Virus record (IMG/VR): IMGVR_UViG_3300036790_000178
Span: 1 to 64,000 of that record
DNA length: 64,000 nt
Strand: one strand, 5' to 3'
DNA from: a virus
Shown: positions 32,911-40,622 of the stretch, one piece after another
Layout of the letters: the number at the start of each line of letters is the position of its first letter
Numbering within the stretch: the stretch's first letter is position 1
Notes under the pieces: model-generated
Database searches by the model: none
What the model saw: only the letters and a program-made list of their open reading frames with translations
What the model was told of the DNA's origin: nothing
Program-made: the position numbers and the translations under genes

Positions 32911-33840
32911 TTATGAGTTGACGATCACCGTCGGAATCGCCGACAGGATGAGCTTTTGAGCCACAGTATTGACACGGCTCTGCGTGTAGCTGACGCGGAA
33001 ATCAATCGTTTTCTTCATCGCAATGGCCTGAAGTTCCGTCTGGGTACGCCGCTCGTCCGATATGGTCGGCATCGACATCAGGCCAAAGTTCTGCGTATCG
33101 CGGCTGTACTGAATGATGGCGTTCAAGTAGTCGATCGCCTCATTGCTCTGGAGCCCGTAGAGCACGAGCCGCACACGATCCGCCACCGGCTGCATGCTCG
33201 AGGAGCTCGCATCAAGATACGGAATCGCGGCCAGCGGATCGGTACGGTCGATGATCACGGCCCCGTAGGGCGGCGCCAAATTCGGATCGACGATGTCGGC
33301 CGGGAACAACTCCACCTTCGGCGCGTAGCCGTAAATGGGCTTGTAGGAATTGAGCGCGATCCACAGCGCCAGCGAGTTCGAGGTGACCGCACGCTTCGGG
33401 TCGATTGCTCCTGGGATATCCAGAAGCTGCGACGCCAGTGCCGGATATATCGAGCGGCCGGCATAGTGCCACTGGCCCGCCTCCTCGTATCGTCCATTCT
33501 GCTGCGCGAAGGCGAAGCGAAACTCTCCGATGGTCGCGACAAAGATGGTTTGCGGCGGCGCGTCCGCGAATTCGGTGATGCGCGTCGAGGTGGTGAAGAC
33601 CACGTGCGCGAGCCCCACCGTCTCATCCTCGTTCTGCTCGATGTCCTGAGAGACGTGCAGCGAGCCCGGAACCGGATCCGTCTTTACGGTCGGCTGCCAA
33701 TAGACGTATTTGTCGATGGGCAATACGACGCGCGAGTACGCCTGGAATGCAATCGACTGATCGCCGCTTAGTACCCGGCGCGATTCATTGAGGAGGCCGG
33801 CAATCTGCGAGGCATCTCCAGACTCATCGATGAGACCCAT
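32911..33840 (-). CDS. Neck / tail terminator-like protein, 309 aa
   Basis: A 309-residue protein with AFQAYSRVVLPIDKYVYWQP near residue 32, VVFTTSTRITEFADAPPQTI near 80, then ATIGEFRFAFAQQNGRYEEA and WHYAGRSIYPALASQLLDIP. The same block is found upstream of DUF3383 sheath genes in related phages, where neck and tail-completion proteins lie. It most likely forms the neck or the ring that ends the sheath. No catalytic residues are apparent. Confidence 0.65.
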   Translation of the reverse strand: MGLIDESGDASQIAGLLNESRRVLSGDQSIAFQAYSRVVLPIDKYVYWQPTVKTDPVPGSLHVSQDIEQNEDETVGLAHVVFTTSTRITEFADAPPQTIFVATIGEFRFAFAQQNGRYEEAGQWHYAGRSIYPALASQLLDIPGAIDPKRAVTSNSLALWIALNSYKPIYGYAPKVELFPADIVDPNLAPPYGAVIIDRTDPLAAIPYLDASSSSMQPVADRVRLVLYGLQSNEAIDYLNAIIQYSRDTQNFGLMSMPTISDERRTQTELQAIAMKKTIDFRVSYTQSRVNTVAQKLILSAIPTVIVNS

Positions 33841-33843
33841 CTG

Positions 33844-34383
33844 CTACGACATCCAAGCGGCAAAGCTGTTGGCATAGGTGTGGGAATCGTAGAAGCTCGG
33901 CCGGCGAGGATTAGATTTCGCGTACGGATGCTTGCGGCGATGGTTCACGCCACGCGACGCCGCGCCGGTGGGCGTCCCCGGAATCCCGACCCGCTCGGCC
34001 TCAGAGCTCGAGATGAACTGCTTGAAGCGAGACTGGATCACCTGCATGCCGCGGCCGAAGGGATCCACGCGCCGGCCCATGACAAGCGCCTCGAGGGAGT
34101 TCTGCATGGAGATTCGGATCGAGCTTTCGATCGCGGTCCAGTGAACCCGCGCGAAGACCTGCATGATCCCGTACTCATTCTCGAGCCACTTCGCGACATC
34201 GGCGGTGGTGACGGGGCGGCTCTTCGCATCCTCGGCGCGATAGGGCTGCACGATGACGCCGAGGTTCAGTGTCGGCCTTCGGTTCGTCCCCAACGTCGGG
34301 ACGTTCGGCGGAAAGACCGTGGGAATGTCCGGCGGGAAAACCGTCGGTATGACCCGGCTCGTGTCGTCGAGAATCGGGCTCAT
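33844..34383 (-). CDS. Neck protein, gp10-like, 179 aa
   Basis: A 179-residue protein. The N-terminus contains a short direct repeat (IPTVFPPDIPTVFPPNVPTL), followed by a helical domain (ADVAKWLENEYGIMQVFARV, LEALVMGRRVDPFGRG) and a basic C-terminus (GVNHRRKHPYAKSNPRRPSF). Position and size agree with HK97 gp10-type neck proteins that connect head completion and tail terminator proteins. The repeat in the first 30 residues is a local duplication. It overlaps the upstream gene by 4 bases. Confidence 0.6.
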   Translation of the reverse strand: MSPILDDTSRVIPTVFPPDIPTVFPPNVPTLGTNRRPTLNLGVIVQPYRAEDAKSRPVTTADVAKWLENEYGIMQVFARVHWTAIESSIRISMQNSLEALVMGRRVDPFGRGMQVIQSRFKQFISSSEAERVGIPGTPTGAASRGVNHRRKHPYAKSNPRRPSFYDSHTYANSFAAWMS

Positions 34384-35144
34384 GAGATGCCAAAGAGCGT
34401 CGGCCCATAGGCCTGCGCGATCGAGATATAGGCCCGGCCAAAGGGCGTCTTCATCAGCTGCAGATCGCTCATCGTGAAGGTCTGCATCTGCTGCGGAATC
34501 ACGTACGACCCGGACGTTCCCTGATCCGAGGCGGAATTGACGATCCCGACGTTCAGCGCGACGAGGTCGAACTTCTTGCGCGCATCGGCAAGCAGCGTCT
34601 GTCCGGGAACATCGACACCGAAATTGATGAGCCGATCGGCCGCCAGGTTGTAGACCGCCTTGGTGTAGAGGAGCGGCGATGCCAGATTGATGAGCTCGTT
34701 CACCTCGGCGAGCGCCACGGCCAGGCTCTCAGAGAGGCTCGGCTGCACGATCAAGTACTGATCCCCGGGCGCCGGCGTCAGTCCCTGCGAGTTCCCCGTC
34801 GCCGTGATTTCGTTCCCGCCGGAATCGGTGACGAATGCTCCGGAGCTATCGATGAGCTGGACACCTCCGGAGGCCGTGATGAAGCTCGCGACGGTGAGCG
34901 TGTTCGAGACGACGAGGCCGCCCCAGCGCTGCGTAACATCGAAGAGGACACAGCCAGCCCACTCGTTATCAGGCCATTTCGCGGCCAGGTCCGTGAGCGT
35001 CGCCGTCGTGCCGGCGCTCACCGTTCCCGCCGCATAGGGGAAGGCGGGATATGGATAAGGAGGCGTCGCCGCTGGCAGTACGAGCCCGTACACGAACGTC
35101 CGATAATTGGCTAGGTTCGGGCAGAGCGGATTGACCAGGGCCAA
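34380..35144 (-). CDS. Head completion / connector protein, 254 aa
   Basis: A 254-residue protein. The start is TTG 35144, with GGAGG eight bases upstream (CTGGAGGCTCGCT before TTG), giving MALVNPLCPNLANYRTFVYG. The C-terminal half is helical (YTKAVYNLAADRLINFGVDV, ARKKFDLVALNVGIVNSASD) as in DUF4054-type connector proteins, with QMQTFTMSDLQLMKTPFGRA near the end. The family is conserved between major capsid and sheath genes in phages of this kind. Confidence 0.65.
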   Translation of the reverse strand: MALVNPLCPNLANYRTFVYGLVLPAATPPYPYPAFPYAAGTVSAGTTATLTDLAAKWPDNEWAGCVLFDVTQRWGGLVVSNTLTVASFITASGGVQLIDSSGAFVTDSGGNEITATGNSQGLTPAPGDQYLIVQPSLSESLAVALAEVNELINLASPLLYTKAVYNLAADRLINFGVDVPGQTLLADARKKFDLVALNVGIVNSASDQGTSGSYVIPQQMQTFTMSDLQLMKTPFGRAYISIAQAYGPTLFGIS

Positions 35145-35257
35145 AGCGAGCCTCCAGCGATTGAAGAAATTGACCCCTCACCGGCACGCACGCTGGCTTT
35201 TCAGGAGGAGCCACAGAAGCCGCGGCGCACGCTATCCGCCCCGCCGTAGGTCGCGGG

Positions 35258-35404
35258 TTAGGCGACTCGCTCATCACGCACGGGAAAGACAAGGGTCCGC
35301 ATGCTCAGGGCCGCCAGACGCACCGCAGGGGCAGTCGGGGTTACTTCCGGCCGTGAGGCCGTAACGAGTCCGCCACTGGCCGACTGGGCGGGAGCCACCA
35401 GCAC
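35258..35404 (-). CDS. Possible small head protein, 48 aa
   Basis: A GTG at 35404 lies two bases after the TAG of the upstream gene, and the frame runs 48 codons to TAA at 35258-35260. The translation is regular and Val/Ala/Pro-rich (ASRPEVTPTAPAVRLAALSM, ending RTLVFPVRDERVA), unlike the other frames here. No ribosome binding site precedes it, so translation would depend on coupling. The following 113 bases up to the TTG start of the connector gene hold no gene. Confidence 0.4.
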   Translation of the reverse strand: MLVAPAQSASGGLVTASRPEVTPTAPAVRLAALSMRTLVFPVRDERVA

Positions 35405-35406
35405 CG

Positions 35407-35973
35407 CTAGAGATGAGTTACGCCGCTCTCTCGGCCGCCGCGCGTCGACCGGTTGCGGGGAGTGACGCCCGACTGGACGGCTTCGGAGCCCTTGCCGGCC
35501 ACATCGACGTCCTTCGACCTATCGGCTGCGACCTCGAGCTCGACGCGCTGCGGAATCGGGGTGCCGGCCTCCTGCGCGCGTTCGCTCTGCTTGTCGAGCA
35601 GCGCCGCCGCGGTCGCATCGAGCATCTGGTCGCTGCGCGCCTCGGCCGCGGCCTTGTTCTGTTCGAGAGCATCCTCGATTCGACCGAGCTTGATCGGCTT
35701 GTCGCTCCAGATCATGCCGATGAAGCCGCGGGCGCGCTCGCCGTCGCGACGCGCACCGTAGTGTCCGGCCTGATGCTCGAAAATGTGCTTGAACTGATCG
35801 TCCGTGAATTCCTTGCCGCCGGCGAGTGCGACCTGGCCGCCGGCCGGGATCTTCTCGACGAAGAGCTTCTGGCTCCACATCATGCGCCCGCTCTTCGCAT
35901 TCGCTTCCTCGGGCAGGCGATAGTTGAGCAGCGCGTTCTGTACGGTGGTGTTGGCGACGTAGATCTTGGGCAT
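35407..35973 (-). CDS. Head-associated hypothetical protein, 188 aa
   Basis: A 188-residue protein beginning MPKIYVANTTVQNALLNYRL, with a compact domain to about residue 105 (GKEFTDDQFKHIFEHQAGHY, GFIGMIWSDKPIKLGRIEDA), then a long charged helix (AAAEARSDQMLDATAAALLD) and a disordered basic end. It follows the major capsid gene by 80 bases. Not recognised; its place suggests a minor head protein or a capsid accessory. Confidence 0.6.
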   Translation of the reverse strand: MPKIYVANTTVQNALLNYRLPEEANAKSGRMMWSQKLFVEKIPAGGQVALAGGKEFTDDQFKHIFEHQAGHYGARRDGERARGFIGMIWSDKPIKLGRIEDALEQNKAAAEARSDQMLDATAAALLDKQSERAQEAGTPIPQRVELEVAADRSKDVDVAGKGSEAVQSGVTPRNRSTRGGRESGVTHL

Positions 35974-36052
35974 TTCAGACTCCTCAGTGCTGAGGCGGCC
36001 CGCGCCACAATGGGCGGGCCGCCAGCACGATTTGACTCAGTGAGAGATCGAC

Positions 36053-37072
36053 TCAGTGAGGCATCGACAGCAGGAACACGGTCTCCGGACGGACCGGCCA
36101 GCCGCAGGTCGCACGGATCTCGTAGAGCGTATCCACGGCGCCCAGCGCGAGGGGTACCGTGATCTCGAGGGGCGCCGCCATGTCGGCGTACTGGAAGGAG
36201 CAGCCCGCGAGATTCGGTTGCAGCTTCGCGAAAGCGTTGGTGTCCCACTCCGGCCCGTTCGGCTGCTCCACTTCCGGCATGTGGAGGATCACCATGTCCG
36301 CCCCGCCAGCACCCTGACCGATCAGGGTGTCGTCATAGCAGAACTCGATGACGTCACCCTCGCAGGTCTTCGCCACTTCCTGCACGACCTGCGCTGTAGT
36401 GGCGCTGCCAGCGCCGATGCGCTGGTAGGAAGTGACTTGCACGATGTTGACGAGCTCGAGCTGGCCGAGGATCCGCTGAGGTCCGAGGAAGACGAGCCGA
36501 TGCGGCTTGCCCAACTGGTATGTCGCAGTCTTGAGGTTCAGGATCTGCTGCAGCAGCCATATCGACATCTGGCCGTTGTCGTAGTTCGAAACGGTGGTTG
36601 CCCCGAACGTATCTGGCGGCAGCGTCACGGCCGTCCCGCCACCATTCAGAAACCCCTCGCCGTTGCCGGCATTGACGCCGTAGAGCTCGAGATTGCGCAG
36701 CGTCTGGAATATGCCCTCATGGTTCGCGAGGCGGTAGCCTTCCGCGATGTTGACGCCCCAGCGGCTCATGTTCGCCGCGTCGTGATGATCCCACTCCGCA
36801 TGCGAGCGGATCCGGTAAGTCGGCGTCGAGATGTATTTCGGGACGAGCGTGGCGCCCGGGAGCAGGTTGCCCGCGCCCTGGTTCACGTTCGTGCGGGCTC
36901 GGAAGCCGAGTGTGCGCATGTAGACGTACAGGTCCTCCGGATCCAGCATGATCCGCGGCTTGCCGTCCGCGACCAACCGCAGCGCCTGGGACGCCTGGTT
37001 GATCTGCATGAGCACCCCGGGCTCGATGCGCGAGGGGTGGACCTGTGCCCAGGAAGTACCGAGAGTTGCCAT
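36053..37072 (-). CDS. Major capsid protein (DUF2184-like)
   Basis: A 339-residue protein of the DUF2184 group of HK97-fold capsid proteins. Characteristic parts are LRLVADGKPRIMLDPEDLYV near residue 31, a GNLLPGATLVPKYISTPTYR stretch near 67, WDHHDAANMSRWGVNIAEGY near 94, and the C-terminus ending GWPVRPETVFLLSMPH. The gene follows the DUF2213 and coiled-coil genes, the usual order in this head module. No N-terminal scaffold domain or cleavable leader is evident. Confidence 0.85.
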   Translation of the reverse strand: MATLGTSWAQVHPSRIEPGVLMQINQASQALRLVADGKPRIMLDPEDLYVYMRTLGFRARTNVNQGAGNLLPGATLVPKYISTPTYRIRSHAEWDHHDAANMSRWGVNIAEGYRLANHEGIFQTLRNLELYGVNAGNGEGFLNGGGTAVTLPPDTFGATTVSNYDNGQMSIWLLQQILNLKTATYQLGKPHRLVFLGPQRILGQLELVNIVQVTSYQRIGAGSATTAQVVQEVAKTCEGDVIEFCYDDTLIGQGAGGADMVILHMPEVEQPNGPEWDTNAFAKLQPNLAGCSFQYADMAAPLEITVPLALGAVDTLYEIRATCGWPVRPETVFLLSMPH

Positions 37073-37090
37073 GTTGCTGTAGCTCCGAAA

Positions 37091-37723
37091 TTAGATCTGA
37101 AGGACCACGACGGAGCCGGCCTGATTCCAGGTGGCTTGTCCTGCCCCGGGGTTGTTCGGCACCACAATCCAGGAGTTGCCGATCTGCACGTCGATGATCT
37201 TCGCGTTGCCGTTGCTGGGACCGGGGATCGCGCCCGCATTGGCGCCCGAGTTGGTGAAGGGGATCACCACCTGGTTGGTGTAGTCCCAGGACAACTGCAC
37301 GTTGTCGAGGCCGTTGAGCAGCGCGGCGGCATTGGCAGAGGAGATCGGAAGGGCGATGCAGGCCCCGGAGCCGAACTCGTAGAAGCTCATCCCCATGCCG
37401 GGCGAGGCCAGCGGGACGGGCGACTGCGGGGTCTGCACGGGGGCGGCCGACTGGTCCCACACGGCGAAACCGGTGAGATTCGCAATGGCCGTTGCGATCG
37501 CGAGCTGCGGGCCGAGCATCGGCGAGGCTGCCGCCTGCACGCTCGCGCTGACGCCGATGCCGCCGTAGACGAGGCCGGTGACGGCCGCGGCGATGAAGCC
37601 TGCGCGCAGCTTGTAGCGGGAGGCGGGATCGGGGTACGCGGCGCCCGCGATGTAGCCGTCGGTCGAGACGCCGAAAGTCCCGCTGGCGAAAGTGGTCGGC
37701 AGCGGGTTCAAGGTGATGGACAT
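37091..37723 (-). CDS. Head decoration-type structural protein, 210 aa
   Basis: A 210-residue Gly/Ala/Val-rich protein (MSITLNPLPTTFASGTFGVS; RAGFIAAAVTGLVYGGIGVS; NSWIVVPNNPGAGQATWNQA). In phages with DUF2184 capsids, a protein of this size and character sits immediately upstream of the capsid gene and decorates or completes the shell. Separated from capsid by 18 bases and from the coiled-coil gene by 30. Role by context. Confidence 0.6.
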   Translation of the reverse strand: MSITLNPLPTTFASGTFGVSTDGYIAGAAYPDPASRYKLRAGFIAAAVTGLVYGGIGVSASVQAAASPMLGPQLAIATAIANLTGFAVWDQSAAPVQTPQSPVPLASPGMGMSFYEFGSGACIALPISSANAAALLNGLDNVQLSWDYTNQVVIPFTNSGANAGAIPGPSNGNAKIIDVQIGNSWIVVPNNPGAGQATWNQAGSVVVLQI

Positions 37724-37753
37724 GTGATTCTGGCTCCTGGGGTGGGGGTGAGA

Positions 37754-38536
37754 TCAGTGCGAGCGGAAGTCGCGGTTGATCTTCCCAAACTTGGTTGCGC
37801 CGCCCATAAACCGGCTCCACGTGACGGCCGGATCGCCGAACCATTTGGTAATGGTGTGACCGGACTCACTTCGCGTGACCTGCTTGCGAAGCGGGCCGCC
37901 GACCGTGATGTTGGCGCTCGAGGCCTCGACCGCATCGTTGACGATCGTCTCCTCGATGACCGAGAACGCCGCGGAGTCGTTGACCAACACGCCCAGGTTC
38001 GATTCCTTGTAGACCTTGCTGTGCGGCTTGATCTTGCCGAGCAGGCGCACGCGGTAGTCGCTCAGCGTCTCCCCATTCAGTGCGTGCGGCGCCGGCCCGT
38101 AGTTCCAGGCGTGATACGCCGCATCGGCTCGCATCTGCACCTCGGCGAAGCGGCCCTTGTCCTCATCCGACAAAGAGGCGGGACGGGTGCGCTCGAGCTC
38201 GGAGATGCGCTGCAGTACCTCGGCGGGAATGGCGCGGGAAGCAGCATCGGCCTTCTCCTTCTCCTTGCGCGCCTCCTCTTCGGCATCCGCGCGAGCCTTG
38301 TCCGCTTTCTCCTTCTCGGCCTTCTCCGACGCCTCGGCATCGGCGCGGGCCTTGTCGGCCCGATCCTTCTCCTCCTTCTCCTTGCGCTCATCCGCATCTT
38401 TGCGGACGGAGTCAACGCACGCCTTCATGTCGGCGGCGTCGGCGCGATCCTTCTTGTGCTCGGTCTCGATCGAATCGATGCGAGCGTTGATGCTATCGAG
38501 CTTCGTCAGGACCTTGTCCAGCTTGTCTTCGTCCAC
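37754..38536 (-). CDS. Coiled-coil head protein, scaffold candidate
   Basis: A 260-residue protein. Residues 1-35 form a heptad-like helix (KLDKVLTKLDSINARIDSIE), and 40-100 are extremely rich in Lys, Glu, Ala and Asp with repeats of the form EKADKARADAE, a long solvent-exposed coiled coil. From about residue 110 the protein is globular (IPAEVLQRISELERTRPASL; AAYHAWNYGPAPHALNGETL) and ends KFGKINRDFRSH. The highly charged helix next to the capsid gene suggests scaffolding or a head-internal protein. No protease site is obvious. Confidence 0.55.
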   Translation of the reverse strand: MDEDKLDKVLTKLDSINARIDSIETEHKKDRADAADMKACVDSVRKDADERKEKEEKDRADKARADAEASEKAEKEKADKARADAEEEARKEKEKADAASRAIPAEVLQRISELERTRPASLSDEDKGRFAEVQMRADAAYHAWNYGPAPHALNGETLSDYRVRLLGKIKPHSKVYKESNLGVLVNDSAAFSVIEETIVNDAVEASSANITVGGPLRKQVTRSESGHTITKWFGDPAVTWSRFMGGATKFGKINRDFRSH

Positions 38537-38623
38537 AGGTTGTTACCTTTGGGTGATACGCGGCAATGCCGCACCGATGGCGCACGCCGCGCGGTGTGCG
38601 TCAGAATTGGGAGGAGAGAGAAT

Positions 38624-39787
38624 TTAAGCGCAGCGCGCGTTGATTTCGCGCGTGTAGAGTCTGTCGAGAATGACATCGAGCGGGTCGAGTTGCTGAGAGT
38701 CGATCACGGCATCGACGCCGTAGGGCTCGAGCCCCTTATCCCATACGCCCGCCCCTCCCGGGGGGATCAGGGCAATGTGATCCAACAGCCGCGGCTTCCC
38801 CTCGATGAGAAGATGCGAGCCATCGTCGAGCTTCTTCGAGATGCTGGTATGGAGCCGCACGCCGGGCGAAGTCGACCAGAGCTTGTCATTCGCCAAAGAC
38901 TCCGCCGTTTCCTGATCGTAGATCTTGGCGACGCCCCAGACCTCGTCATCCCTGATGAACGGCAGCATCACGCTGCCCACCGTGCGGCTGCTGAACTCCT
39001 TGGAGTTGAGCATCCGACCTTTCGGGTGCTCCCAGATCACGATGAGACCCTGGCAGCGCTGCAGGAACTCATCGTTCAAATAAATCGAGGCATCGCGCCA
39101 GACGTACTCGTCGAGTCCGGACCGATAGGCCGCGCCGGTGCCGGTGATCCGGATCGCGACGAGCAGCACGTTGTCGTACTGCTGCGGGCTCACGAGATCG
39201 CCGGTCACGATCGCCTTGGCGATGCCGAGCTCGTCCATGGCGAAACGCTTCAGCGCCACAGCTGCGCCGGGATGCAACGGCAGGCTCGAGAGCGCGACGG
39301 TGATCGGCGCCCAGGTGAAAAGGTCGTGCTCGGCGTTGAGCTTCGGAATGAACTTCTCCGCCCGCGCGACGAAGTTGGTGAAGTCGACGCCGTCTTTGAT
39401 GCGGCGCGTCCATACCGTCAGAGGCCCGCTGTAGTCCATCGCGGTCTCTTCGATCGTCTCGCGACGCGCGCACTCCTCGGCCGACTCGTCTCCCTCGAGG
39501 CCGCCGCCTGGGAAGGCCCACTCGCCGGCATGGTCTCGTCCGGTGCGGCGCATCAGCAGGACCTGGCCGTCCTCAGCGACGAAGAGAATCCCCGCGGCGC
39601 GCAGCGGCTCACCATCCGCCGGCGGCGCCGAAGGCGAGAGGTCGCCAGGCTGACCGGCATCGGTCTCGTCCCCGCGTTGCTTCGCGTACGCGATCGCGAC
39701 TGCCTGCTCCTGCGGCTTGCCGGCCTCGATCTCGGTTTTCACGTTCTGCTCAAACGCGGCGCGCGATTTCCCAGACTCAAGCGGCAT
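38624..39787 (-). CDS. Nudix-DUF2213 fusion head protein
   Basis: A 387-residue three-part protein. Residues 1-40 form a short helical module (KSRAAFEQNVKTEIEAGKPQ) of the kind found at protein ends in phages. Residues about 60-190 are a Nudix hydrolase domain with a nearly complete Nudix box: GGGLEGDESAEECARRE followed by TIEETA, where the metal-binding Glu residues are all present. From about residue 215 (DEYVWRDASIYLNDEFLQRC, GLIVIWEHPKGRMLNSKEFS) the C-terminus is DUF2213, linked to prohead maturation. Fusion to a nucleotide-diphosphate hydrolase is unusual. It overlaps the morphogenesis gene by 11 bases. Confidence 0.8.
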   Translation of the reverse strand: MPLESGKSRAAFEQNVKTEIEAGKPQEQAVAIAYAKQRGDETDAGQPGDLSPSAPPADGEPLRAAGILFVAEDGQVLLMRRTGRDHAGEWAFPGGGLEGDESAEECARRETIEETAMDYSGPLTVWTRRIKDGVDFTNFVARAEKFIPKLNAEHDLFTWAPITVALSSLPLHPGAAVALKRFAMDELGIAKAIVTGDLVSPQQYDNVLLVAIRITGTGAAYRSGLDEYVWRDASIYLNDEFLQRCQGLIVIWEHPKGRMLNSKEFSSRTVGSVMLPFIRDDEVWGVAKIYDQETAESLANDKLWSTSPGVRLHTSISKKLDDGSHLLIEGKPRLLDHIALIPPGGAGVWDKGLEPYGVDAVIDSQQLDPLDVILDRLYTREINARCA

Positions 39788-40622
39788 ACGCCGGGCTCCT
39801 CAAGTGTTTGCGCGCCTCGAGGAGCGCTTCTTTACCTTTCGCAGTGATCATCTCTGCGGGCAGGTCACGCAGCGAATAACCGTATTCGTAGTAGCAGGAG
39901 CAGAACACCGGGCCGCCCGGCGCATCGACCTGGTCGGTGTACTTGTGTCCGGCCAGCTTGATCAGGTCCTTGCGCAGCGCCCAGTTGTCGCGGATCACGA
40001 AGATCTCGCCGTCCATTGCGAGATGTTCCGGACGGGACTGGTAGCCCGCGCTCGGATGGATGTGCCGCCAGGTGCCGACGATGGCGCCGCCGTCGACGGC
40101 GATGATGTCGTTCAAGGAGCTCGCGAGCTTTCCGCCCTGGTCGATCACGACGCGTCGCTCCTCGAACGGAAGGCCGGCGATTGATCGGCGCACCTTCTGC
40201 GCCTCCTCGCCCCTCTTCACGACATCACTGCCGCCCGCGGGGATCGAGGTCGCCCAGCCCGAGAAGCGCTGCAGCGTTCGCTGAATCGAGGCCTCGCGGT
40301 TCAACTTGATCAGGTTCGCCGAGGCGAGGATGCGTCGATCGAGTTCGGCCCGAAGTTTCGGCGTCAGCATCTGCACCGTGAAATTGCTGACGCCTGGCTG
40401 CACCTTGGCGAGCCGGCCCGTGGCGAGTGTGCGGGAATAGGTGCGTTCCAGCACGTCCCGCAGATTTCGCTCCAGCACCGATGCCGGCACCAGGCATTCC
40501 ACCGCCGCGGCGCGCAGCTCGCGCATCCACCGCTCGACGCGCTCCTGGCTGTCGAAGCCGTGCTCAGAGAGGTCGGCGATCGCGGCGGAGATGACCTCGT
40601 AGAAGCGGGCTCGATTAGCCAT
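39777..40622 (-). CDS. Phage head morphogenesis protein (SPP1 gp7/Mu gpF-like)
   Basis: A 281-residue protein with helical N-terminus (FYEVISAAIADLSEHGFDSQ) and the C-terminal Mu-F/SPP1-gp7 hallmarks: GAIVGTWRHIHPSAGYQSRP, HLAMDGEIFVIRDNWALRKD, then a PVFCSCYYEYGYSLRDLP end with two close Cys. Proteins of this family bind the portal and enter the head in few copies. It sits between portal and DUF2213, overlapping both (8 and 11 bases). Confidence 0.85.
   Translation of the reverse strand: MANRARFYEVISAAIADLSEHGFDSQERVERWMRELRAAAVECLVPASVLERNLRDVLERTYSRTLATGRLAKVQPGVSNFTVQMLTPKLRAELDRRILASANLIKLNREASIQRTLQRFSGWATSIPAGGSDVVKRGEEAQKVRRSIAGLPFEERRVVIDQGGKLASSLNDIIAVDGGAIVGTWRHIHPSAGYQSRPEHLAMDGEIFVIRDNWALRKDLIKLAGHKYTDQVDAPGGPVFCSCYYEYGYSLRDLPAEMITAKGKEALLEARKHLRSPAYAA

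Noticed and set aside
36056-39847. 1263-codon rightward frame opposite the capsid, scaffold and Nudix genes
   Set aside because: It is an antisense shadow made by the strong codon bias of the GC-rich leftward genes. Its composition is Arg/Gly/His/Leu-rich without domains, and all three leftward genes have recognised families.
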